This document shows positions 5,767 to 13,102 of a stretch of 13,404 nt of DNA, piece after piece; position 1 is the stretch's first letter, and each line of letters starts with the position of its first letter. A program made the position numbers and the translations under genes. Source of the DNA: Sphingobacteriia bacterium (GTDB taxonomy: Bacteria; Bacteroidota; Bacteroidia; Chitinophagales; Chitinophagaceae); the NCBI GenBank assembly GCA_004294465.1, contig REAV01000178.1, positions 1 through 13,404 on the forward strand, written 5' to 3'. The notes under the pieces were generated by a model, which saw nothing but the letters and a program-made list of their open reading frames with translations, was not told where the DNA came from and did not search any database.

Positions 5767-8709
5767 ATGAGAAGATTACTAGCCCATTTAGGTATGGTGT
5801 TGTTTGCAACGGCTCTGAGTATAACAGCTTTTGCGCAACAGTCTACAACAGTTTCAGGAACTATAAAAAACGGTAAATCAAAAGAACTGTTATCTGCAGT
5901 AGCCGTTTCAGTAAAAGGAGGAACTGCTGGAACTTATACCGACGACAAGGGTAATTTCAAGTTTTCAACTACTCAAAAACTACCATTTACATTAGTAATT
6001 TCTTCAGTTGGATATGCATCCAAAGAAGTGTCAGTTAAGAGCAACAATGAAAATATTTCAGTTGATTTGGATGCCTCTTTCACTTTAGGTGATGAGATTG
6101 TTGTATCTGCATCAAGAGTGCCAGAAAGAATCTTAGAATCTCCTGTTTCTATTGAGCGATTGAGTGCTTCTGCAATTCGCAATGCACCTTCTGCAAACTA
6201 TTATGATTTGATCGCTAGTTTAAAAGGAGTAGACGTTGTTTCTGCGAGCTTAACTTTTACCAGCGTTGGTACTCGTGGATTTAACAGCAGTGGTAATACC
6301 CGTTTAAACCAGATTGTTGATGGAATGGATAACCAAGCACCAGGTCTTAACTTTTCAGTAGGTAATATCACTGGAGTTACAGAATTGGATGTAGACAATA
6401 TAGAATTGCTTCAAGGAGCTTCTTCTGCTTTGTATGGCCCAGGTGGTACCAATGGTACTTTAATTATCAATAGTAAGAGTCCTTTCAAAAACCAAGGATT
6501 AAGTTTTCAAATTAAGCAAGGTGTGAATCATATAGATAGCTATCAGCGTCCTCGTTCTGCTTATTATGACTGGAGCGTGCGTTGGGCTAAAAAAATCAAT
6601 GATAAATTTGCTTACAAGATCAATGCTCAGTTTGTACAAGCTCAAGACTGGACTGCCAATAATCAAAGTAACTATTTAAGAAATCCACTTTCAGCTAATC
6701 CAAATGGAGAAGTGAAAAATGGTTGGAGAGAAATTGATCCCAATTATGATGGGGTTAATGTGTATGGTGATGAAACAAGTGCAGATTTAAGCGGAGCATT
6801 TAGAGGTGTTATTGCCACTAATCCTGTTTTAGGTGTTATTAATTTGCCTGGTTTTGGGCCTTTTTTAATTCCTTCTGCAGGGGTATTGGGTGTTTATGCC
6901 AATCAACCAACATTTGTTTCTAGAACTGGATATAACGAAAACCAAGTGGTAGATCCAACTACATTAAATTTCAAGTTTAATGCTGCATTGCACTATAAAA
7001 TCAATGATAAAGTTGAAGCCATTTTAGCTGGAAACTGGGGTACCGGTACTACCGTTTATACTGGTGTAGATCGTTATTCAATCAAGGATTTTACTTTAGG
7101 TCAATATAAAGCTGAATTGAAGGCTAAAAACTGGTATGTAAGAGCTTACACAACTCGTGAAAACTCAGGTAGCTCTTATGCTACTGTTACAACAACTCGT
7201 TTATTTAATGAAGCATGGAAACCAAGTGTTACTCAATGGTTTCCTCAATATGTAGGAGCTGTTGTGAGCAGTGCAGCTGGAATCTATGGTCAAGCTCTTG
7301 GAGCGGCTTATGGCGCAGGTTTAGCTGCTGGTTTAACTCCGGCCCAGGCTGTTGCTGCTGCTCAAACTGCAGGAACACTCGCTGTTGGAAACAATAATGG
7401 GATTCCACACAATGTTGCTCGCGGTGTTGCAGATCAAGGAAGACCTACTACCAATATCTTAAATAATCCTTTATTCCAAAATGTTGCAGGATTGCCAATC
7501 TCATCTGGTGGAGGTTTATTTGTTGACAGAACTAAATTATTAGCAATTGAAGGCCAGTACAATTTAACTGAAGCTTTGGGATTAGCTAAACACGGTACAG
7601 ATATCTTGGTTGGTGGTAACTGGCGTCAATTCCAGTTGAATTCTAATGGTACCATTTTTGCTGATACAGCTGGTCCTATTAAAATCAATGAAACAGGCGC
7701 TTACTTACAAATCTCTCAGAAATTCCTAGGAGATCGTTTAAAAATAACTGCTTCTGGCCGTTACGATAAAAACACCAATTTTGCAGGTCGCTTTACTCCA
7801 AGAGTTTCAGCGGTAGTTAAATTGGCTCAAGACCATAATCTTCGTTTTTCTTATCAAACAGCTTATCGTTTCCCAACTACACAGAATCAGTGGATTAACT
7901 TAAACACCAGTAATGGTCGTTTAATGGGAGGTTTACCTCAATTAAGAGATTTCTATAATTTCTCTGGAAATCCAGCTTACACAGTACCTAGTGTGCAAGC
8001 ATTTGGAGCTAGTGCATTGGCAGGTGCTCCAAACCCTGCATTATTGCAAGTACAACAGTTTGGTGAATTAAAGCCTGAATCTACCACTTCATTTGAAGTT
8101 GGTTACAAAGGATTAATTGCTAAAAAATTATTGATCGATATTTATGCATACCAAGCTAAATACGAAAATTTCTTAAGTGGTGTGAATGTACTTCAGCAAA
8201 GAGCAGGAATACCAAGTAGCCCTTTCAACTTACTGAATGGTGCAACAAGAAACGCTTATAGCATTACTGTAAATGCTCCTGGTTCGGTTAATGTAAATGG
8301 TTGGGGCGCTTCTGCTGAGTACTTATTACCTAAGAACTTCTCTGTTAACGCTAACGTTTACTCAGATGTTATTGGTGATTTACCAGCTGGATTTGTTTCT
8401 TTTTTCAATACACCTAAATTGCGTTTTAATGGCGGATTTGCCAACAGCGGTTTTGGTAAAGACAATCGTTTCGGATTTAATGTGTTGTACAGATGGGTAG
8501 ATTCATTCTTATATGAAGGAACTTTTGCTTCTGGTCAGGTGCCTTCATACTCAACTGTAGATGCTCAGGTTAACTACAAATTCCCTAAAACCAAATCTAT
8601 CTTGAAAATTGGCGGTACCAATATTTTAAACAAGTATTACTACAATGGATTTGGCAATGCACAAATCGGTGGATTATACTATGTGAGCTTTGGCTGGAAT
8701 GTATTTTAG
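5767..8709 (+). CDS. TonB-dependent receptor with carboxypeptidase-regulatory-like domain
   Basis: This 980-aa outer-membrane transporter is energised by TonB-ExbBD; the substrate is unknown. Residues 1-23 are a signal peptide with cleavage likely after AFA. Residues about 29-105 are a CarboxypepD_reg-like domain (TVSGTI, DDKGNFKF, VGYAS). A TonB-box-like stretch EIVVSASR lies at 110-117. The plug follows (about 120-240) with NQIVDGMDN and IELLQGASSALYGPGGTNGTLIINS. The rest is a beta-barrel ending in a terminal Phe, typical of BAM substrates. Residues about 499-543 form an unusual Ala/Gly-rich low-complexity stretch, probably in an extracellular loop. No SusD-like gene follows, so this is not a SusCD pair. 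Arg codon CGT is frequent (by my count about half of the Arg codons, versus about a fifth in the receptor at 9814), which suggests high expression. It is monocistronic, with a terminator directly after it. Confidence 0.94.
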   Translation: MRRLLAHLGMVLFATALSITAFAQQSTTVSGTIKNGKSKELLSAVAVSVKGGTAGTYTDDKGNFKFSTTQKLPFTLVISSVGYASKEVSVKSNNENISVDLDASFTLGDEIVVSASRVPERILESPVSIERLSASAIRNAPSANYYDLIASLKGVDVVSASLTFTSVGTRGFNSSGNTRLNQIVDGMDNQAPGLNFSVGNITGVTELDVDNIELLQGASSALYGPGGTNGTLIINSKSPFKNQGLSFQIKQGVNHIDSYQRPRSAYYDWSVRWAKKINDKFAYKINAQFVQAQDWTANNQSNYLRNPLSANPNGEVKNGWREIDPNYDGVNVYGDETSADLSGAFRGVIATNPVLGVINLPGFGPFLIPSAGVLGVYANQPTFVSRTGYNENQVVDPTTLNFKFNAALHYKINDKVEAILAGNWGTGTTVYTGVDRYSIKDFTLGQYKAELKAKNWYVRAYTTRENSGSSYATVTTTRLFNEAWKPSVTQWFPQYVGAVVSSAAGIYGQALGAAYGAGLAAGLTPAQAVAAAQTAGTLAVGNNNGIPHNVARGVADQGRPTTNILNNPLFQNVAGLPISSGGGLFVDRTKLLAIEGQYNLTEALGLAKHGTDILVGGNWRQFQLNSNGTIFADTAGPIKINETGAYLQISQKFLGDRLKITASGRYDKNTNFAGRFTPRVSAVVKLAQDHNLRFSYQTAYRFPTTQNQWINLNTSNGRLMGGLPQLRDFYNFSGNPAYTVPSVQAFGASALAGAPNPALLQVQQFGELKPESTTSFEVGYKGLIAKKLLIDIYAYQAKYENFLSGVNVLQQRAGIPSSPFNLLNGATRNAYSITVNAPGSVNVNGWGASAEYLLPKNFSVNANVYSDVIGDLPAGFVSFFNTPKLRFNGGFANSGFGKDNRFGFNVLYRWVDSFLYEGTFASGQVPSYSTVDAQVNYKFPKTKSILKIGGTNILNKYYYNGFGNAQIGGLYYVSFGWNVF

Positions 8710-8734
8710 TATATAGAAGGATAAGTAAGTATAT

Positions 8735-8769
8735 AAATCCCTTTCTGATTTTTCAGGAAGGGATTTTTT
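8735..8769 (+). terminator. Intrinsic terminator after the TonB receptor
   Basis: A 14-bp stem (AAATCCCTTTCTGA with TCAGGAAGGGATTT, one G-U pair) with a TTTT loop runs into six T residues at 8764-8769. It lies 25 nt after the receptor stop and upstream of the pdhB promoter, so it cleanly separates the two units. Confidence 0.9.
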
Positions 8770-8791
8770 CGTTTTATATGTTAATATGGGC

Positions 8792-8799
8792 TATTTTTG
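8792..8799 (+). promoter_or_regulatory. -7 box (TAnnTTTG) of the pdhB transcription unit
   Basis: TATTTTTG is an exact match to the Bacteroidota -7 consensus. Poor TTTC/TTTT candidates for the -33 element lie about 16-21 nt upstream, partly within the preceding terminator T-run. Its position between the terminator and the ATG at 8825 makes it the natural promoter. It also argues against a start at 8786, because that codon would be upstream of the transcript. Confidence 0.5.
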
Positions 8800-8824
8800 T
8801 GCTCATTTTAAAAAAAGACCAACT

Positions 8825-9811
8825 ATGCGTTCAATAGCTTTTAGAGAAGCCCTTCGTGAGGCAATGAGTGAAGAGATGAGAAGAGATGATCGAGTTTTTT
8901 TGATGGGCGAAGAAGTGGCAGAATATAATGGTGCTTATAAAGTTAGCCAGGGTATGTTGGCTGAATTTGGAGAGAAAAGAGTAATTGACACGCCTATTGC
9001 TGAGTTAGGATTCACAGCAGTTGCAGTAGGTGCAGCTCAAAGTGGATTGCGCCCAATAGTAGAGTTTATGACTTGGAATTTTGCAGTTTTGGCAATGGAT
9101 CAAATATTAAATACTGCTTCGAAGATGTTGGCGATGAGCGGAGGTCAAATTAGTTGCCCGATCGTATTTAGAGGACCCAATGGAAGTGCGGGTCAATTGG
9201 GTGCTCAACACTCAACAGCATTTGAAAGTTATTATGCCAATATTCCAGGATTAAAAGTGGTTTCTCCCTCTAATGGATATGATGCAAAGGGTTTGATGAA
9301 ACAAGCAATACGTTATGAACAAGATCCGGTTATGTTCATGGAAAGTGAAGTGATGTATGGTGATAAGTCTGAAGTGCCTGAAGAAGAGTATTATATTCCA
9401 TTAGGTAAAGCGGATGTGAAGAAACAAGGTAGAGATGTTACGATTGTTTCTTATAACAAAATGATGAAAGTAGCATTAGGTGCTGCTGCAGAACTAGAAA
9501 AAGAAGGCATCAGTGCAGAAGTAATCGATTTAAGAACAATCCGACCTTTGGATTGGATGACAATATTGGAAAGTATTAAGAAGACCAATCGTTTGGTGAT
9601 TGTAGAAGAACAATGGCCTTTTGCATCTGTTTCATCAGAAATTACTTACCGTATACAGAAGGAAGGTTTTGATTATTTAGATGCCCCAATTCGCCGAATT
9701 ACAAGTGCGGATGCTCCAATGCACTATGCTCCTAATTTAACTGCATTAGCTATGCCTGATGTGAGTAGAACAGTTAAGCTGGTGAAAGAAGTGATGTACA
9801 CGAAAAAATAA
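8825..9811 (+). CDS. pdhB: Pyruvate dehydrogenase E1 component, beta subunit
   Basis: E1-beta pairs with E1-alpha (PdhA, not in this window) to form the thiamine-diphosphate enzyme that decarboxylates pyruvate and acetylates the E2 lipoyl groups. The 328-aa protein runs from FREALREAMSEEM to the C-terminal transketolase domain, full length for the family. Visible motifs are GEEVAEYNGAYKVS (28-41), IDTPIAE with the ThDP-contacting Glu at 60, FRGPNG (115-120) and GAQHS with the conserved His at 129. The C-terminal half has VIDLRTIRPLD and VEEQWP. A 2-oxoisovalerate E1-beta is possible, but the sequence matches the Bacteroidota PdhB type better. The frame is open back to an ATG at 8786, but family proteins start at MRSIAFRE, and the -7 box lies inside the extension, so I choose 8825. 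A TonB receptor gene starts 2 nt after the stop. Confidence 0.94.
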   Translation: MRSIAFREALREAMSEEMRRDDRVFLMGEEVAEYNGAYKVSQGMLAEFGEKRVIDTPIAELGFTAVAVGAAQSGLRPIVEFMTWNFAVLAMDQILNTASKMLAMSGGQISCPIVFRGPNGSAGQLGAQHSTAFESYYANIPGLKVVSPSNGYDAKGLMKQAIRYEQDPVMFMESEVMYGDKSEVPEEEYYIPLGKADVKKQGRDVTIVSYNKMMKVALGAAAELEKEGISAEVIDLRTIRPLDWMTILESIKKTNRLVIVEEQWPFASVSSEITYRIQKEGFDYLDAPIRRITSADAPMHYAPNLTALAMPDVSRTVKLVKEVMYTKK

Positions 9812-9813
9812 CT

Positions 9814-11886
9814 GTGTTTAAAAATTGCGTATTCATTTTTTATTGCTGTATTCTTCATCAATCAGCAAATGCGCAAGCTAAAAACACCAGTCTGCAAAAT
9901 GATTCAGTATTAAAAGAAGTCATTGTAACTGCTTTTAATATTGGAAAACGCTGGAAAGAAGTTCCTGCTTCCATTGCAACAGTGTCTTCAAAGGAAATGT
10001 CCATTTATGCTCCAACATCTTTTGTTCCTGTGTTGAATAGTTTGCCAGGAATAAGAATGGAAGAGCGTTCACCTGGCAGTTATCGATTGTCGGTAAGAGG
10101 GAGCTCATTGCGTTCTCCGTTTGGTGTTAGAAATATCAAAGTCTATTGGAATGAAATTCCGCTTACTGATGCCACTGGAAATACCTACATTAACTTAATA
10201 GACCTGCAATCGGTTAATCAGATTGAAGTTGCCAAAGGACCTGCATCCAGTATGTATGGAGCAGGAACAGGCGGAGCCATTTTATTGAATAAAATAATAC
10301 CATTCTCAGATTCTTCTCGCCAAAGTTTTAATCTTGGTTTAACAGTTGGTTCATATGGACTTAATCAACAAGTGGGAGAGTGGTTATACAATAAGCCCAA
10401 TTTTAGCTCTTCACTCCAGGTGAATCGAATGAGCTCGAATGGTTATAGGGAACAATCTTTTTTGCAAAAAAATGGATTGGTCTGGCAAACAAATATTCGT
10501 TCTGGCAAAGGCATTTTTACCACTTTATTTTTTATAACTGATTTGAATTATGGAACCCCTGGTGGGATCACGCTTTCGCAAATGCAATTGAATCCACAAT
10601 TATCCAGACAAGCTACAGCCACTTTACCTGGCGCTGTTCAACAAAAAACAGCAGTTTATAATCAAACTATTTTTGGAGCAATTTCTCACAAATACCAATT
10701 CAACGAACGCAATACTTTCAAATGGTTTGTTTCATTAAATAGAACATCTTTTGAAAATCCATTTATTACCAACTACGAAAAAAGGAATGAAACAAATATC
10801 AATATTGGATTGCAACATATTTATTTGCCATTCAGTAAAAATAAAAATATCCAATGGGTCAATGGGTTTGAGTTATTAATGAATGAATCGGTTATCAATA
10901 ATTATTTGAATAATGCAGGGGTTCAAGGCTCGGTGATATCGAAAGATTTTATTTATAGTAAACAACAATTTTTATTTTCTCAAATAAAAATGACCATTGC
11001 AAATAGGCTGATCATTGCTGCAGGATTCAGTATGAATACTCAGTTGTATGATTATTCACGTTTAACAGATCCAGTGCCCAATTTTGCAACACGAAAAATC
11101 AATGCGCCTTTTGTTCCAAGATTTTCATTTTCGTTTGCAGTCCATAAAAACATGTTCTTATATGGTGTTGTTGCAAAAGGGTTTTCGTCTCCTAGTTTAG
11201 CAGAGGTCCGCCCATCTGATGGAAATTTTTATCCATTCCTGGAAGCAGAGAAAGGCTGGAATATAGAAGCTGGAATAAAAGGAACTTTCTTTAAGAATAA
11301 GTTATTGTTTGATCTTTCTGTTTACCAATTCAAGCTAAATAATGCCATTGTAAGAAGAAATGATTTGGCTGGCGCAGAGTATTTTGTGAATGCAGGCTCT
11401 GCATTGCAAGAGGGAATTGAATTGTTAATTAAGGGCAATATATATAATCAGGAATCGGGGTGGGTAGAAAAAATATTCATTAATGGGGCGCTTAGTTATC
11501 AACCATATCGATTTCTTGAATATCAACAAGGAATTAATTCATTTAATGGAAATACAATTACAGGTATACCCAAAACAGTTGCTGTGATTGGTTTTCAAAT
11601 GATATTCTCAAATTCATATTACTTGAATGCGTCCATCAATGCAAGTTCAAAAATCCCTTTGAATGATGCCAATACTTTATTTGCTGATAATTATCAGTTG
11701 TTACAAGCCAAATTTGGCAAAACCATTCGTTGGGGAAAAAATGGAGCAGATATTTTTATTGGAGGAGATAATTTGTTGAACCAATTATACAGTTTAGGAA
11801 ATGATATTAATGCAGCTGGTAACCGGTATTTTAATCCAGCGGCGGCAAAAAATTATTTTGCAGGCATTCGATTTAACTTTCAATGA
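9814..11886 (+). CDS. TonB-dependent outer-membrane receptor (GTG start)
   Basis: This 690-aa receptor lacks the carboxypeptidase-regulatory domain of the larger receptor upstream. A signal peptide is at residues 1-20 (hydrophobic, ending SANA before QA). The TonB box is LKEVIVTAF (33-41). The plug (about 45-160) has RLSVRGSSLRSPFGVRNIKV and VNQIEVAKGPASSMYGAGTGG. The barrel fills the rest and ends GIRFNFQ. The size and plug resemble ferric-siderophore or cobalamin receptors, but no substrate can be assigned. The GTG at 9814 is the only start that keeps the signal peptide; the next in-frame ATG (about residue 62) would lose the signal peptide and TonB box. It begins 2 nt after the pdhB stop, so it is probably co-transcribed and translationally coupled. 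Codon use is ordinary for the window. Confidence 0.92.
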   Translation: MFKNCVFIFYCCILHQSANAQAKNTSLQNDSVLKEVIVTAFNIGKRWKEVPASIATVSSKEMSIYAPTSFVPVLNSLPGIRMEERSPGSYRLSVRGSSLRSPFGVRNIKVYWNEIPLTDATGNTYINLIDLQSVNQIEVAKGPASSMYGAGTGGAILLNKIIPFSDSSRQSFNLGLTVGSYGLNQQVGEWLYNKPNFSSSLQVNRMSSNGYREQSFLQKNGLVWQTNIRSGKGIFTTLFFITDLNYGTPGGITLSQMQLNPQLSRQATATLPGAVQQKTAVYNQTIFGAISHKYQFNERNTFKWFVSLNRTSFENPFITNYEKRNETNINIGLQHIYLPFSKNKNIQWVNGFELLMNESVINNYLNNAGVQGSVISKDFIYSKQQFLFSQIKMTIANRLIIAAGFSMNTQLYDYSRLTDPVPNFATRKINAPFVPRFSFSFAVHKNMFLYGVVAKGFSSPSLAEVRPSDGNFYPFLEAEKGWNIEAGIKGTFFKNKLLFDLSVYQFKLNNAIVRRNDLAGAEYFVNAGSALQEGIELLIKGNIYNQESGWVEKIFINGALSYQPYRFLEYQQGINSFNGNTITGIPKTVAVIGFQMIFSNSYYLNASINASSKIPLNDANTLFADNYQLLQAKFGKTIRWGKNGADIFIGGDNLLNQLYSLGNDINAAGNRYFNPAAAKNYFAGIRFNFQ

Positions 11887-11910
11887 TTAACTTAGCTCTT
11901 AAATAATACC

Positions 11911-13031
11911 ATGGCATCTATTCTTATCATCGACGACGAAAAGGCAATACGGAATGTTTTAAAAGACATTCTGTCTAACGAAGGGTATACTGTAGAAGAA
12001 GCAGTTGATGGAGAAGATGGATTAAAAAAATTCAAAGCGGGCAATTTTGATACAGTTCTTTGTGATATAAAAATGCCCAAATTAGATGGAATAGAGTTTC
12101 TGCAAAAGGCAAAAGAAATTCATTCAGAAACACCGATCATTATTATCAGTGGACATGGAAATATAGAAACAGCAGTTGATGCAGTTAAAAAAGGCGCTTT
12201 TGATTATATAGCTAAGCCGCCCGATTTAAATAGACTTTTGATCACTTTGCGCAATGCACTTGAAAGGACTTCTCTTGTTAAAGAAACCAAAGTGCTCAAG
12301 AAAAAAATAGCAGGGATTCAAGAAATTATTGGAACCAGTGAGCCGTTGCTCCAACGGATGCCAGAGTATTGATTACTGGAGAGAATGGAACAGGTAAAGA
12401 GTTAGTGGCAAGATGGCTTCATGAAAAAAGCGATCGATCTGCAGCTCCCATCATCGAAGTGAATTGTGCAGCAATTCCAAGTGAATTGATTGAAAGTGAA
12501 TTATTCGGACACGAAAAAGGATCATTTACTTCTGCTATTAAACAACGAATTGGAAAATTTGAACAAGCCAACGGTGGAACCCTGTTTTTGGATGAAATTG
12601 GTGATATGAGTTTAAGTGCACAAGCAAAAGTATTAAGGGCATTACAGGAAGGCAAAATAACAAGGGTTGGGGGTGATAAGGAAATTAGTGTAGATGTGAG
12701 GGTGATTGCAGCAACAAATAAAGATTTGTTACAAGAAGTAGCAGATAAAAATTTCCGATTAGATTTATACCATCGCTTAGGCGTTATTTTAATACATGTG
12801 CCTTCATTGAACGAAAGAAAAGGAGATATAGCAATTCTTGTAGAACATTTTTTGGAAGATATTGCAGTGGAATATAGGCAGTCTAAAAAGTCGATTTCTC
12901 CAAAAGCAGTTGAAGCCCTTCAGCAGCACAACTGGACGGGTAATATTCGCGAACTCAGGAATGTAGTTGAGCGCTTGATCATATTATCTGGAAAAGAAAT
13001 TACTGCAGAAGATGTTAAAAGCTATATTTAG
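11911..13031 (+). pseudogene. NtrC-like response regulator (receiver + AAA+), broken by a frame-shifting internal deletion
   Basis: The first frame (11911-12372) encodes an intact receiver: acidic pair D8/D9, phospho-acceptor D52, S80 and K102. It then reads into a short out-of-frame tail and stops at TGA 12370-12372. The AAA+ part continues in another frame from about 12345, where [12 protein letters not shown] is readable. It has Walker A GENGTGKE (12378-12401), GSFTSA at the sigma-54 loop (12519-12536), Walker B LFLDEIGD (about 12582-12605) and sensor [10 protein letters not shown] (12939-12962), to TAG 13029-13031. Between the conserved Ser (12337-12339) and Val (12345-12347) codons only 5 nt remain, against 12 codons in NtrC and Bacteroidota relatives as I recall them. 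That implies a 31-nt loss. The restored protein would be about 383 aa, the usual size. There is no HTH domain after AAA+, which is normal for this Bacteroidota subgroup. A TTG at 12369 overlaps the TGA and could in principle restart translation, but the product would lack the first AAA+ helix. Confidence 0.85.
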
Positions 13032-13074
13032 CAAAACATTCTGTAATATTTAGGCAGTTTGTATACTAATTGGA

Positions 13075-13082
13075 TATTTTTG
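13075..13082 (+). promoter_or_regulatory. -7 box (TAnnTTTG) of the signal peptidase gene
   Basis: TATTTTTG matches the -7 consensus exactly and lies 20 nt before the ATG at 13103. A TTTG occurs at 13058-13061, but the 13-nt gap is shorter than usual for a -33 element. The same octamer is found upstream of pdhB. Confidence 0.45.
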
Positions 13083-13102
13083 TTACTATTTAAATAGAAA
13101 TT

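Noticed and set aside
5613..5876. 87-codon open frame across the purC/TonB-receptor intergenic region
   Set aside because: It overlaps the starts of two well-supported genes, has no family resemblance, and would place coding sequence over the only promoter space for both.
7215..7397. 60-codon Cys/Trp/Ser-rich open frame on the plus strand, looking like a Cys-rich peptide
   Set aside because: It is the shifted frame of the Ala-rich GCT repeats in the TonB receptor: GCT runs read as TGC give the Cys residues. It has no start context of its own.
5767..8709. SusC-type polysaccharide-utilisation receptor
   Set aside because: It has the N-terminal regulatory-like domain, but no SusD-like lipoprotein, glycosidase or sensor gene is adjacent, and a terminator follows it directly.
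8786..8824. N-terminal 13-residue extension of PdhB from an upstream ATG
   Set aside because: The extension is not part of the family N-terminus and contains the best -7 promoter box. The start at 8825 matches the family.
12369..13031. Annotating the AAA+ half as an independent sigma-54 regulator gene
   Set aside because: Family sequence (VAPTDARV) is readable in the same frame upstream of the TTG, and the receiver half sits directly before it. One broken gene explains both better than two genes.
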